Positions 56,301 through 64,000 of a stretch of 64,000 nt of DNA are shown here, piece by piece. How positions within the stretch are numbered: position 1 is the first letter of the stretch; each line of letters starts with the position of its first letter. This DNA comes from Enterobacteriaceae endosymbiont of Donacia vulgaris (GTDB lineage: Bacteria; Pseudomonadota; Gammaproteobacteria; Enterobacterales; Enterobacteriaceae). Location: positions 64,293 through 128,292 of the forward strand of contig NZ_CP046190.1 of assembly GCF_012568445.1 (NCBI RefSeq). Reading direction: 5' to 3'. Under the pieces are notes generated by a model. That model saw only the letters and a list, made by a program, of their open reading frames with translations. It ran no database searches and was not told where the DNA came from. The position numbers were made by a program, and so were the translations under genes.

Positions 56301-57380
56301 TTATAAAATATTAATTGCATTTAATTCTTTAAATGTTTTTTCTAATCTTTTTTGCATAGAAATCTGTGAAGCTCTAATCCATGATCTAGGATCATAATAT
56401 TTTTTATTTGGTTTATTAACACCTTGTGGATTTCCAAGTTGTTTTTGTAAATATTTTTTATATTTTTTATAAAATTTTAATACACCTTTCCATGTAGCCC
56501 ATTGTGTATCTGTATCGATATTCATTTTAACAACACCGTAATTTATAGAATCTTTTATTTCTAAAGGTGTAGAACCAGAACCTCCATGAAAGACAAAACT
56601 AATAGAATTATTAGGAATATTATGTTTTTTACTAATAAATTTTTGTGATTTTTTTAAAATTTTTGGTAATAATTTTACATTACCTTTTTGATATACTCCA
56701 TGTACGTTTCCGAAAGAAGCTGCAATAATAAATTGAGAACTAATTAATTTTAATTTTTCATAAGCATAATTAATATCATGTGGGTCTGTATATAATGATT
56801 TTTTATTTAAATTACTATTATCAATGCCATCTTCTTCACCACCGGTACATCCTAATTCTATTTCTAATGTCATTTTCATTTTTGACATTCTTTTTAAATA
56901 ACGACTACATATTTTAATATTATCTTGAATAGATTCTCTAGATAAATCTATCATATGAGATGAAAATAAAGACTTTTTATGTATTAAATAATATTTTTCA
57001 TTTTCATCTAATAAATGATCAATCCAAGATAATTTGTTTTTCGGACAATGGTCAGTATGTAAAATAACTGGAATACCATAATATTTAGCAATATTATGAA
57101 CATGTTTAGCACCAGATATAGCTCCAATTATTGAAGATAAATGTGGATTTTTTTTTTCTATTCCTTTACCTGCAATAAAGGAAGATCCTGAATTAGAAAA
57201 TTGAATAATTACTGCAGATTTTAATTTTGCAGCAGTTTCTAAAACTATATTAATAGAATCAGTACCTATACAATTAATAGCTGGTAAAGCAAATTTATTT
57301 TCTTTTGCTATTTTAAATATTGTTTGTACATCATGACCTACAACAACACCAGGTTTGATAAAATTTAAAATTTTAGACAT
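56301..57380 (-). CDS. fbaA: Fructose-bisphosphate aldolase, class II
   Basis: The zinc aldolase of glycolysis. The 359-residue protein (359 in E. coli) has FALPAINCIGTDSINIVLE, the zinc His and catalytic Asp in VILHTDHCPKNKL, EIELGCTGGEEDGIDN, the ASFGNVHGVY zinc ligand and SFVFHGGSGS. It is downstream of pgk with a 74-base AT spacer. Confidence 0.98.
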   Translation of the reverse strand: MSKILNFIKPGVVVGHDVQTIFKIAKENKFALPAINCIGTDSINIVLETAAKLKSAVIIQFSNSGSSFIAGKGIEKKNPHLSSIIGAISGAKHVHNIAKYYGIPVILHTDHCPKNKLSWIDHLLDENEKYYLIHKKSLFSSHMIDLSRESIQDNIKICSRYLKRMSKMKMTLEIELGCTGGEEDGIDNSNLNKKSLYTDPHDINYAYEKLKLISSQFIIAASFGNVHGVYQKGNVKLLPKILKKSQKFISKKHNIPNNSISFVFHGGSGSTPLEIKDSINYGVVKMNIDTDTQWATWKGVLKFYKKYKKYLQKQLGNPQGVNKPNKKYYDPRSWIRASQISMQKRLEKTFKELNAINIL

Positions 57381-57454
57381 AATATATACTTTACATACCT
57401 TATTAAAATTTTTTATTGTTAATAATTTTATTATTTTAATTTTTAAATAAAATA

Positions 57455-58609
57455 TTATGAAATATTTTCTAATATAGATATAACAGGTAATTTATTTCCC
57501 TCTATATATTTTAAAAAAGATCCTCCACCTGTAGAAATATAAGAAATTTTATTAAATGAGTTAAATAATTCTATAGCAGCTAAAGTATCTCCTCCTCCTA
57601 TAATAGAAAAAGCATTACTATGTGTAATTGCTTTAATTATCATTTCAGTTCCTTTTCTAAATTGTTTAAATTCAAACACTCCAATAGGTCCATTCCATAA
57701 TATGGTTTTAGCTTTTTTTAATTCATTTTTAATTATGTTTATAGTTTTATTACCTATATCAAGAATTTTTTCATTTTTTAAAATATTATTAATATCTTTG
57801 TTTTTTATTAAAGAATTATTGGTAATAGATGTGCTAACTATACAATCAATAGGCATAATTATATTTTTATATTTTTTCATTATTTCTTCAGCTAATAAAA
57901 TAGCATTAGGTTCATATAATGAATTTCCGATATTATTGTTTAATGATAATAATGTATTTGCTATACCTCCACCTACAATAACTTTATCTGATAATTGAGT
58001 TAATTTTTTTAAAATATTAAATTTTGTTGATATTTTAGATCCTCCTATAATAGAAATTATAGGTTTTGCAGGATTTTTTAAAAATTTATTTAAATTTTTT
58101 ATTTCATTTATTAGTAATAATCCTGCACAAGATTTTTTAGCAAAATTCATAATACCATATGTAGAGGAATGGAGACGATGTGAAGTAGCAAATGCGTCCA
58201 TTACAAATATATCACATAAAGATGCATATTGCTTAGATAATTTTTCATTATTATTTTTTTCACCAATATTAAAACGGACATTCTCTAAAAGAATAATTTC
58301 ATCTTTTTTAAAATTACATCCATTTAAATAATCTTTTTGTAAAGATACTTTATGATTTAAAATTTTTTCTAAATATATAGCAATTTTTTTTAAAGAAAAA
58401 AATTTATTATATTTTCCTTCAATAGGTCTTCCTAAATGAGATGCTATAATTATTTTAGATTTTTTTTCCAAGGCGTATTTTATAGTAGGTAATGATAATT
58501 TAATTCTCATAGCAGAAGTAATATTACCATGTGCATCTAAAGGTACATTTAAATCGGATCTAATTAATAAAATTTTATTTTTAATATCCAAATCTAGAAT
58601 ACTTAACAT
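57455..58609 (-). CDS. pgk: Phosphoglycerate kinase
   Basis: Makes ATP and 3-phosphoglycerate. The 384-residue protein (387 in E. coli) has RSDLNVPLDAHGNITSAMR, SHLGRPIEGKYNKFFSL, MDAFATSHRLHSSTYGI, the hinge and GPIGVFEFKQFRKGT, then SIIGGGDTLAAIE and STGGGSFLKYIEGNKLP. epd, upstream of pgk in E. coli, is missing. Confidence 0.97.
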   Translation of the reverse strand: MLSILDLDIKNKILLIRSDLNVPLDAHGNITSAMRIKLSLPTIKYALEKKSKIIIASHLGRPIEGKYNKFFSLKKIAIYLEKILNHKVSLQKDYLNGCNFKKDEIILLENVRFNIGEKNNNEKLSKQYASLCDIFVMDAFATSHRLHSSTYGIMNFAKKSCAGLLLINEIKNLNKFLKNPAKPIISIIGGSKISTKFNILKKLTQLSDKVIVGGGIANTLLSLNNNIGNSLYEPNAILLAEEIMKKYKNIIMPIDCIVSTSITNNSLIKNKDINNILKNEKILDIGNKTINIIKNELKKAKTILWNGPIGVFEFKQFRKGTEMIIKAITHSNAFSIIGGGDTLAAIELFNSFNKISYISTGGGSFLKYIEGNKLPVISILENIS

Positions 58610-58643
58610 AAGTAATTAATCCTAATATATATAGTTAAAATAA

Positions 58644-60656
58644 TTAATTGTATGATTTTAAATTTTTTTTGATTTTTAAAATAATATTTTCAACAGTAAA
58701 ACCAAATTTTGTAAATAATTTATTTGCAGAAGCAGAATAACCAAAAGAATTAATACCAATTACACTACCATTTAAACCTACATATTTATACCAAAAATCT
58801 TTTGATCCAGCTTCAATAGCTATTTTACATTTAACATTCTTAGGTAATATATAATTTTTATATTCTTTTGTTTGCTCATCAAAAGTATCTGTAGATGGCA
58901 TTGATATTACTCTGATTTTATATTTTAACAAAGATAATTTTCTATATACTTCAACTGCTAAAGAAACTTCTGAACCTGTAGCTATTAATATAATTTGCGG
59001 ATTTTTATCTAAACAATCTTTTAAAATATATGCTCCATATGATATGAAAGATATCTTTTTTTTACTTCTTTTTTGTGTAGGTAAATTTTGTCTAGATAAA
59101 ATTAATATAGTTGGTTTATGTATATTTTCAATACTAATTTTCCAAGATATAGCTGTTTCTATTTTATCACATGGACGCCAAATACTAATATTAGGAATTA
59201 ACCTCAAACTAGATAGTTGTTCTATTGGTTGATGTGTTGGCCCATCTTCTCCTAAACCAATAGAATCATGAGTAAAGATCATTATATTTCTTATTTTCAT
59301 TAAAGCAGCCATTCGAATAGCACTGCGACAATAATCAGAAAAAACTAAAAAAGTAGCTGTATAAGGAATAAAACTATTATATAAAGCAATACCATTTGCT
59401 ATTGCTAGCATACCAAATTCTCTTACTCCATAATAAATATAATTCCCATTTTTAAATTTATTGATTGGTTTAGAATTTTTTAAAATAGTTAAATTACTAC
59501 TAGATAAATCTGCTGATCCTCCTAATAATTCTGGTAATAATTTTGAATATTTTTGTAAAATATACTGTGATGCTTCTCTTGTAGAAAAATTAGTATTAAT
59601 ACTATTATTTAATTTGTAAATAAAATTATTAATTTTTTTATCCCAATCACAAGGAAGTATATTATTAATTCTTCTTTTAAATTCTTTAGCTAAAATAGGA
59701 AATGCATTACAATATTTTTGAAACATATTTTTCCATTTTAATTCTTTGATATTACCTATTTTTTGCGCATCCCATTTTTTGTAAATAGACGAAGGAATTT
59801 TAAAAGGTTTATAATTCCAATTTAAATTTTTTCTTGTTAAAAAAACTTCTTTTTCTCCTAAAGGAGAACCATGTGAAATATTTTTTCCTGATTTATTAGG
59901 TGATCCAAAAGCAATAATTGTATTACAAATTAATAAAGAAGGTTTATCTTCTTTAAAAGATTTAGCTTTATTAATAGCTTTTTCTATACTTTCAAAATTA
60001 TGCCCATCTATATTAGATATAACATTCCATCCATAGGCTTTAAATCTTTTTTTTGTATCATCATTAAACCATCCTTTAACATCTCCATCTATAGAAATAC
60101 CATTATTATCATAAAAAACGATTAATTTTTTTAATTTTAATGTTCCTGCTAAAGAACATACTTCATGAGAAATACCTTCCATTAAACAACCATCACCTAA
60201 AAAAACATAAATATAATGATCAATAATATTGTAATTTAACTTATTAAATTGAGCAGCTAATGTTTTTTCAGATATTGCCATACCAACAGCATTAGCTAAT
60301 CCTTGTCCTAATGGTCCTGTACTAGTTTCAATATTAGGAGTACATCCAAATTCAGGATGTCCTGGTGTTTTAGAATATAATTTTCTAAAATTTTTTAAAT
60401 CAGAAATTGTTAAATTATATCCAGTTAAATGTAACAAACTATAAATAAGCATTACACAATGTCCATTTGATAATATAAATCTATCACGATTAATCCATTG
60501 AGGATTATTGGGATTATGATTTAAATATTTACGCCAAAGTACTTCAGCAATATCTGCCATACCCATAGGAGCACCAGGATGTCCTGACTTAGAATTTTCT
60601 ATAGCGTCTATACTTAAAAATCGAATAGCATTAGCAAGATCTCTTCTAGAAGGCAT
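58644..60656 (-). CDS. tktA: Transketolase
   Basis: Transfers two-carbon units in the pentose phosphate pathway with thiamine diphosphate. The 670-residue protein (663 in E. coli) opens [20 protein letters not shown], has [33 protein letters not shown], the cofactor motif [12 protein letters not shown] and [20 protein letters not shown] in the pyrimidine domain. It supplies ribose-5-phosphate for Prs. 34 bases before pgk. Confidence 0.97.
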   Translation of the reverse strand: MPSRRDLANAIRFLSIDAIENSKSGHPGAPMGMADIAEVLWRKYLNHNPNNPQWINRDRFILSNGHCVMLIYSLLHLTGYNLTISDLKNFRKLYSKTPGHPEFGCTPNIETSTGPLGQGLANAVGMAISEKTLAAQFNKLNYNIIDHYIYVFLGDGCLMEGISHEVCSLAGTLKLKKLIVFYDNNGISIDGDVKGWFNDDTKKRFKAYGWNVISNIDGHNFESIEKAINKAKSFKEDKPSLLICNTIIAFGSPNKSGKNISHGSPLGEKEVFLTRKNLNWNYKPFKIPSSIYKKWDAQKIGNIKELKWKNMFQKYCNAFPILAKEFKRRINNILPCDWDKKINNFIYKLNNSINTNFSTREASQYILQKYSKLLPELLGGSADLSSSNLTILKNSKPINKFKNGNYIYYGVREFGMLAIANGIALYNSFIPYTATFLVFSDYCRSAIRMAALMKIRNIMIFTHDSIGLGEDGPTHQPIEQLSSLRLIPNISIWRPCDKIETAISWKISIENIHKPTILILSRQNLPTQKRSKKKISFISYGAYILKDCLDKNPQIILIATGSEVSLAVEVYRKLSLLKYKIRVISMPSTDTFDEQTKEYKNYILPKNVKCKIAIEAGSKDFWYKYVGLNGSVIGINSFGYSASANKLFTKFGFTVENIILKIKKNLKSYN

Positions 60657-60870
60657 AATATAAGTTACTCCTAAAATTTTAATAAAATATTTTTAAAAAA
60701 TTCTTTATATAAAGGAATATATACGTAAAATGTTTTAAAATCTATTTTTTCTAATTTTAAAATTTTAGAGATATAATGTATTTAAAATAATAACTTTATT
60801 TACATTTTATTTTATTTAAATATATACTAATGTAATTAGAATTTTTTTATAATTATATAAGGTAACATTA

Positions 60871-62028
60871 ATGACGGAATATTTATTTACTTCAGAATCT
60901 GTATCAGAAGGACATCCTGATAAAATAGCAGATCAAATTTCTGATGCTATATTAGATGATATAATAAAACAAGATATTAATGCACGTGTAGCATGCGAAA
61001 CATATATTAAAAATAATATGGTATTAATTGGAGGAGAAATAACAACAAAAGCTATTTTAAATATAGAAAAAGTAACTAGAAAAACAATAAAAGATATAGG
61101 ATATAATAATTCAAATTCTGGATTTAATTCTACTACATGTACTATATTAAATATTATTAGTAAACAATCAGAAGATATTAATAGAGGAATAACATCTAAC
61201 TTAAGTAAATATAATCAAGGAGCAGGAGATCAAGGTTTTGTATTTGGATATGCAACTGATGAAACTGATGTTTTTATGCCAGCCCCTATTATATATGCAC
61301 ATAAGTTAGTACATCAACAAGCATTAATTAGAAAAAAAAAAGTTCTATCATGGTTAGAACCAGATGCTAAAAGTCAAGTTACTTTTAAATATAAAAATAA
61401 TAAAATTATTGATATAGATTCTGTAGTTTTATCAACACATATTTCAAAAGAAATATCATTTAAAGAATTAGAAGAAGCAATTATGGAAGAAATTATTAAA
61501 CCAGTATTACCTAAAATATGGATAAATAAAAAAACAAAATTTTTTATTAATCCTTCAGGACGTTTTATTATAGGAGGTCCTATAAGTGATTGTGGTTTAA
61601 CAGGAAGAAAAATTATTGTAGATACTTATGGGGGGATGGCAAGACATGGTGGAGGAGCTTTTTCAGGTAAAGACCCCTCTAAAGTAGATAGATCGGCTGC
61701 TTATGCTGCTCGTTATATAGCAAAAAATATAGTAGCATCATCTTTAGCTTCACGGTGTGAAATACAAATTGCATATATTATTGGTATTGCTAATCCAATT
61801 TCAATAATGATAAATACATTTGGTACTGGAAAAGTATCTAATAAAAAAATAATTTCTTTTATTCGTGAAATTTTTGATTTAAGACCTTTTAATTTAATTA
61901 AAATGTTAAATTTATTACAACCAATATATAAAAAAACAGCTTCTTATGGACATTTTGGTAGAAATATTTTTTCATGGGAAAAAACAGATCAAACACATAA
62001 ATTTAAAGATTTTTTTAAAATTAAATAA
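60871..62028 (+). CDS. metK: S-adenosylmethionine synthetase
   Basis: Makes SAM from Met and ATP. The 385-residue protein (384 in E. coli) has [56 protein letters not shown] and [30 protein letters not shown] is the ribosome-binding site. SAM serves LipA and PrmC among others. Divergent from tktA by 214 bases of AT-only spacer. Confidence 0.98.
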   Translation: MTEYLFTSESVSEGHPDKIADQISDAILDDIIKQDINARVACETYIKNNMVLIGGEITTKAILNIEKVTRKTIKDIGYNNSNSGFNSTTCTILNIISKQSEDINRGITSNLSKYNQGAGDQGFVFGYATDETDVFMPAPIIYAHKLVHQQALIRKKKVLSWLEPDAKSQVTFKYKNNKIIDIDSVVLSTHISKEISFKELEEAIMEEIIKPVLPKIWINKKTKFFINPSGRFIIGGPISDCGLTGRKIIVDTYGGMARHGGGAFSGKDPSKVDRSAAYAARYIAKNIVASSLASRCEIQIAYIIGIANPISIMINTFGTGKVSNKKIISFIREIFDLRPFNLIKMLNLLQPIYKKTASYGHFGRNIFSWEKTDQTHKFKDFFKIK

Positions 62029-62049
62029 AATTTTTTTTTACTATAACTT

Positions 62050-62069
62050 AAATTTAATAAATTAAATTT
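62050..62069. terminator. Weak AT hairpin between convergent metK and gyrA
   Basis: AAATTTAAT and ATTAAATTT pair around AA, overlapping the gyrA stop. The only visible terminator candidate in this 33-base gap. Confidence 0.3.
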
Positions 62070-64000
62070 TTTGAATACTAACAACTTTTTCATTAAGTTT
62101 TGTTTTTATTATAGTAACTCCTTTAGTATTACGTCCCACAACACAAATTTCTGATATATTAATACGGATTAATGTACCCATATTAGTAATTATAAGAATT
62201 TGATCATTATCTTTTACTTTTAAAGTATCAACTAATTTCCCATTTCTATTATTAATTTTCATTGATATAATTCCTTTTGTTGATCTAGATTTTGTAGGAA
62301 AAGCTTGACTATTAGTACATTTACCATATCCATTTTCTGTTATGGTAAAAATATTATTTTGTAATTTACTATTTTTTATAGTTATTAATGAAACGACAGA
62401 ATCTTCTTTTTTTTTTGAAAAATTAATACCTTTTACACCTAGTGTATTTCTTCCTATTGATTTAATTTGAGATTCATTAAATTTTACTACTTTACCTAAT
62501 GAAGAAAATAACATGATTTTATCATTTTTTTTCGTAATAGCTACTGCTATTAAAGAATCATTTTTTTTTAATTTTATTGCAATAATTCCATTAGATCTAG
62601 GTTTATTAAATTTATCTAAATTTGTTTTTTTGACTTTTCCTTGTGCAGTCACCATAATTAAATTATAATTATTTTTATAATTATTTACTCTAAGAAAAGT
62701 ATTAATAATTTCATTATTTTTTAAAGGAATTAAATTTATAATAGGTCTACCTTTTGCATATCTATTAGCTTCAGGGATATTATATACTTTTAACCAATAC
62801 AAATATCCTGTATTAGAAAAACATAAAATATTATCATGAGTATATGCTATTAATATTTTAGATATAAAATCATTATCTTTTAATTTTACAGCTATTTTCC
62901 CTTTACCTCCTCTATGTTGTAAATTATATTCAGTAATTTTTTGATATTTTATATATCCTTGATGAGAGAGAGTAATTATAACTTTTTCATGATTAATTAA
63001 ATCTTCTTTTTGAATGGTAGATTTATTATCTAAAATAATTTCTGTTTTTCTTTTATCTCCAAATTCTTTTTTTACTAATACTAATTCGTTATATACTATT
63101 TTCATTAAATATTCATAATTTTCAATAATTTTAGTTAAATTTGATATTTTATATATTAAATTTTCATATTCTATACATAATTTTTTATGTTCTAAATTTG
63201 TTAATTTATTTAATTTTAATTCTAAAATAGCTGTAATTTGTTTATCACTAAAATGATAATTATCATTAAATTTTATTAAATTAGAATTAGTTAAATAAAT
63301 ATTTAATGTTTTTTTTTCTTGTAAATTAAATATTTGAAATATATTTGGTATTTTCCAAGATTGTAAATAAATTTTATTTTTTAAAGTTTCTGATATTTTA
63401 GATGAACGTATAATATTTATAATTTCTTTTATATTAAGTAAAGCAACTATTAAACCTTCTAAAATATGTGCTTTATTTTGTGCTTTAGTTATTTCATAAT
63501 TTGTTCGTCTTATTACTATTTCACGCCTATGAGAGATAAATGCTTTAATAATTTTTTTTAAAGACATTAATGTAGGTTTACCTTTATATAAAGAAACCAT
63601 TTTTATACTAAAAGTAGTTTGTAAAGGAGTTAATTTATATAAATTATTTAAAATTACATTAATTGATATATCGTATTTTATTCTAATTAAAATTCTTATA
63701 CCATCTTTATCAGATTCATCTCTTAATGTTTTAATACCCTGAATTTTTTTCTCTTTTATTAAATTAGCTATTTTTTCTATTAATTTAGATTTATTTACTT
63801 GATAAGGAAGTTCATAAATTATAATTGTTTTATATTTTTTTTTTTTATCTTTAATAATTTTAATACGTCCTCTAAGAAATATTTTTCCTTTTCCTGTAAT
63901 ATATGCATTTTCAATTTCATGAATACCATAAATAATACCTGCAGTAGGAAAATCAGGCCCAGGAATAGAATTCATTAATTCTTTAATTGTAATGTTGTTA
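62062..64000 (-). CDS. gyrA: DNA gyrase subunit A, C-terminal two thirds (cut by the window end)
   Basis: Part of the type II topoisomerase that adds negative supercoils. The frame stays open past the right edge; the visible part begins with NNITIKELMNSIPGPDFPTA and includes the coiled coil and C-gate (FGDKRKTEI), the GyrA box QHRGGKG, and the six-bladed DNA-wrapping domain (GRPIINLIPL, SNGIIAIKL, STKGIISMKI, GRNTKGVTIIKT). It stops at EKVVSIQKI, so the acidic tail of about 35 residues present in E. coli is missing. The catalytic Tyr lies outside the window. Confidence 0.97.
   Translation of the reverse strand, partial: NNITIKELMNSIPGPDFPTAGIIYGIHEIENAYITGKGKIFLRGRIKIIKDKKKKYKTIIIYELPYQVNKSKLIEKIANLIKEKKIQGIKTLRDESDKDGIRILIRIKYDISINVILNNLYKLTPLQTTFSIKMVSLYKGKPTLMSLKKIIKAFISHRREIVIRRTNYEITKAQNKAHILEGLIVALLNIKEIINIIRSSKISETLKNKIYLQSWKIPNIFQIFNLQEKKTLNIYLTNSNLIKFNDNYHFSDKQITAILELKLNKLTNLEHKKLCIEYENLIYKISNLTKIIENYEYLMKIVYNELVLVKKEFGDKRKTEIILDNKSTIQKEDLINHEKVIITLSHQGYIKYQKITEYNLQHRGGKGKIAVKLKDNDFISKILIAYTHDNILCFSNTGYLYWLKVYNIPEANRYAKGRPIINLIPLKNNEIINTFLRVNNYKNNYNLIMVTAQGKVKKTNLDKFNKPRSNGIIAIKLKKNDSLIAVAITKKNDKIMLFSSLGKVVKFNESQIKSIGRNTLGVKGINFSKKKEDSVVSLITIKNSKLQNNIFTITENGYGKCTNSQAFPTKSRSTKGIISMKINNRNGKLVDTLKVKDNDQILIITNMGTLIRINISEICVVGRNTKGVTIIKTKLNEKVVSIQKI

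Overview
The window is an extremely AT-rich stretch (most intergenic DNA is almost pure A/T and the proteins are swollen with Lys, Asn and Ile) from a gammaproteobacterium of the Enterobacterales type. Nearly every gene matches an Escherichia coli gene. Short runs of genes keep the E. coli order (dacA-lipB-lipA-cspE, rpmF-fabDGFacp, tmk-holB-ptsG-hinT, ychF-pth-prs, prfA-prmC, thrS-infC-rpmI-rplT-pheST, minCDE, hslVU, hisGDCBHAFI, dnaQ-tRNA-Asp, mscS-fbaA-pgk-tktA), but genes between them are missing. Long poly(A) tracts, lost regulators, small intergenic scars, and no phage, IS or CRISPR point to a long-term obligate insect endosymbiont with a reduced chromosome. I cannot name the genus from the sequence alone.

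Layout: 1-2450 holds ackA (cut by the window edge), tRNA-Cys, tRNA-Leu, cvpA and truA. 2605-9886 holds dacA, lipB, lipA, cspE, fabI, pntA and pntB. 9970-17351 holds rne, rluC, rpmF and the fatty acid cluster fabD (frameshifted), fabG, acpP, fabF. 17455-20957 holds tmk, holB, ptsG and hinT. 21058-28966 is a minus-strand block: gapA, sppA, xthA, cls, ychF, pth, prs. 29185-39238 is a plus-strand translation block: prfA, prmC, thrS, infC, rpmI, rplT, pheS, pheT, then ribC and tyrS. 39273-46702 holds tRNA-Val, mdtK, grxD, rnt, minCDE, tsaB and hslVU. 46756-53870 is a complete histidine operon on the minus strand. 53996-64000 holds rnhA, dnaQ, tRNA-Asp, mscS, fbaA, pgk, tktA, metK and gyrA (cut by the window edge).

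Functionally the window gives a full histidine pathway from PRPP (prs feeds hisG), a fatty acid elongation cycle that also feeds lipoate synthesis (lipB, lipA), glucose uptake and central glycolysis (ptsG, fbaA, gapA, pgk, tktA), proton-driven transhydrogenation (pntAB), Min-type division-site selection, and core translation and RNA decay.

The most notable points are: (1) an in-frame hisD-hisC fusion with a leftover ribosome-binding site inside the linker; (2) a threonyl-tRNA synthetase that lacks its whole N-terminal editing half, next to a phenylalanyl-tRNA synthetase whose editing pocket is degraded, which suggests relaxed translational proofreading; (3) a fabD split by a one-base shift in a 10-A tract that separates its catalytic Ser and His, a candidate for rescue by transcriptional slippage; (4) RNase E that has lost most of its tail but keeps the terminal PNPase-binding microdomain; (5) long perfect AT palindromes, two of 42 bp, flanking fabF. 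I see no evidence of a wholly new system; the novelty is in how standard systems have been trimmed.
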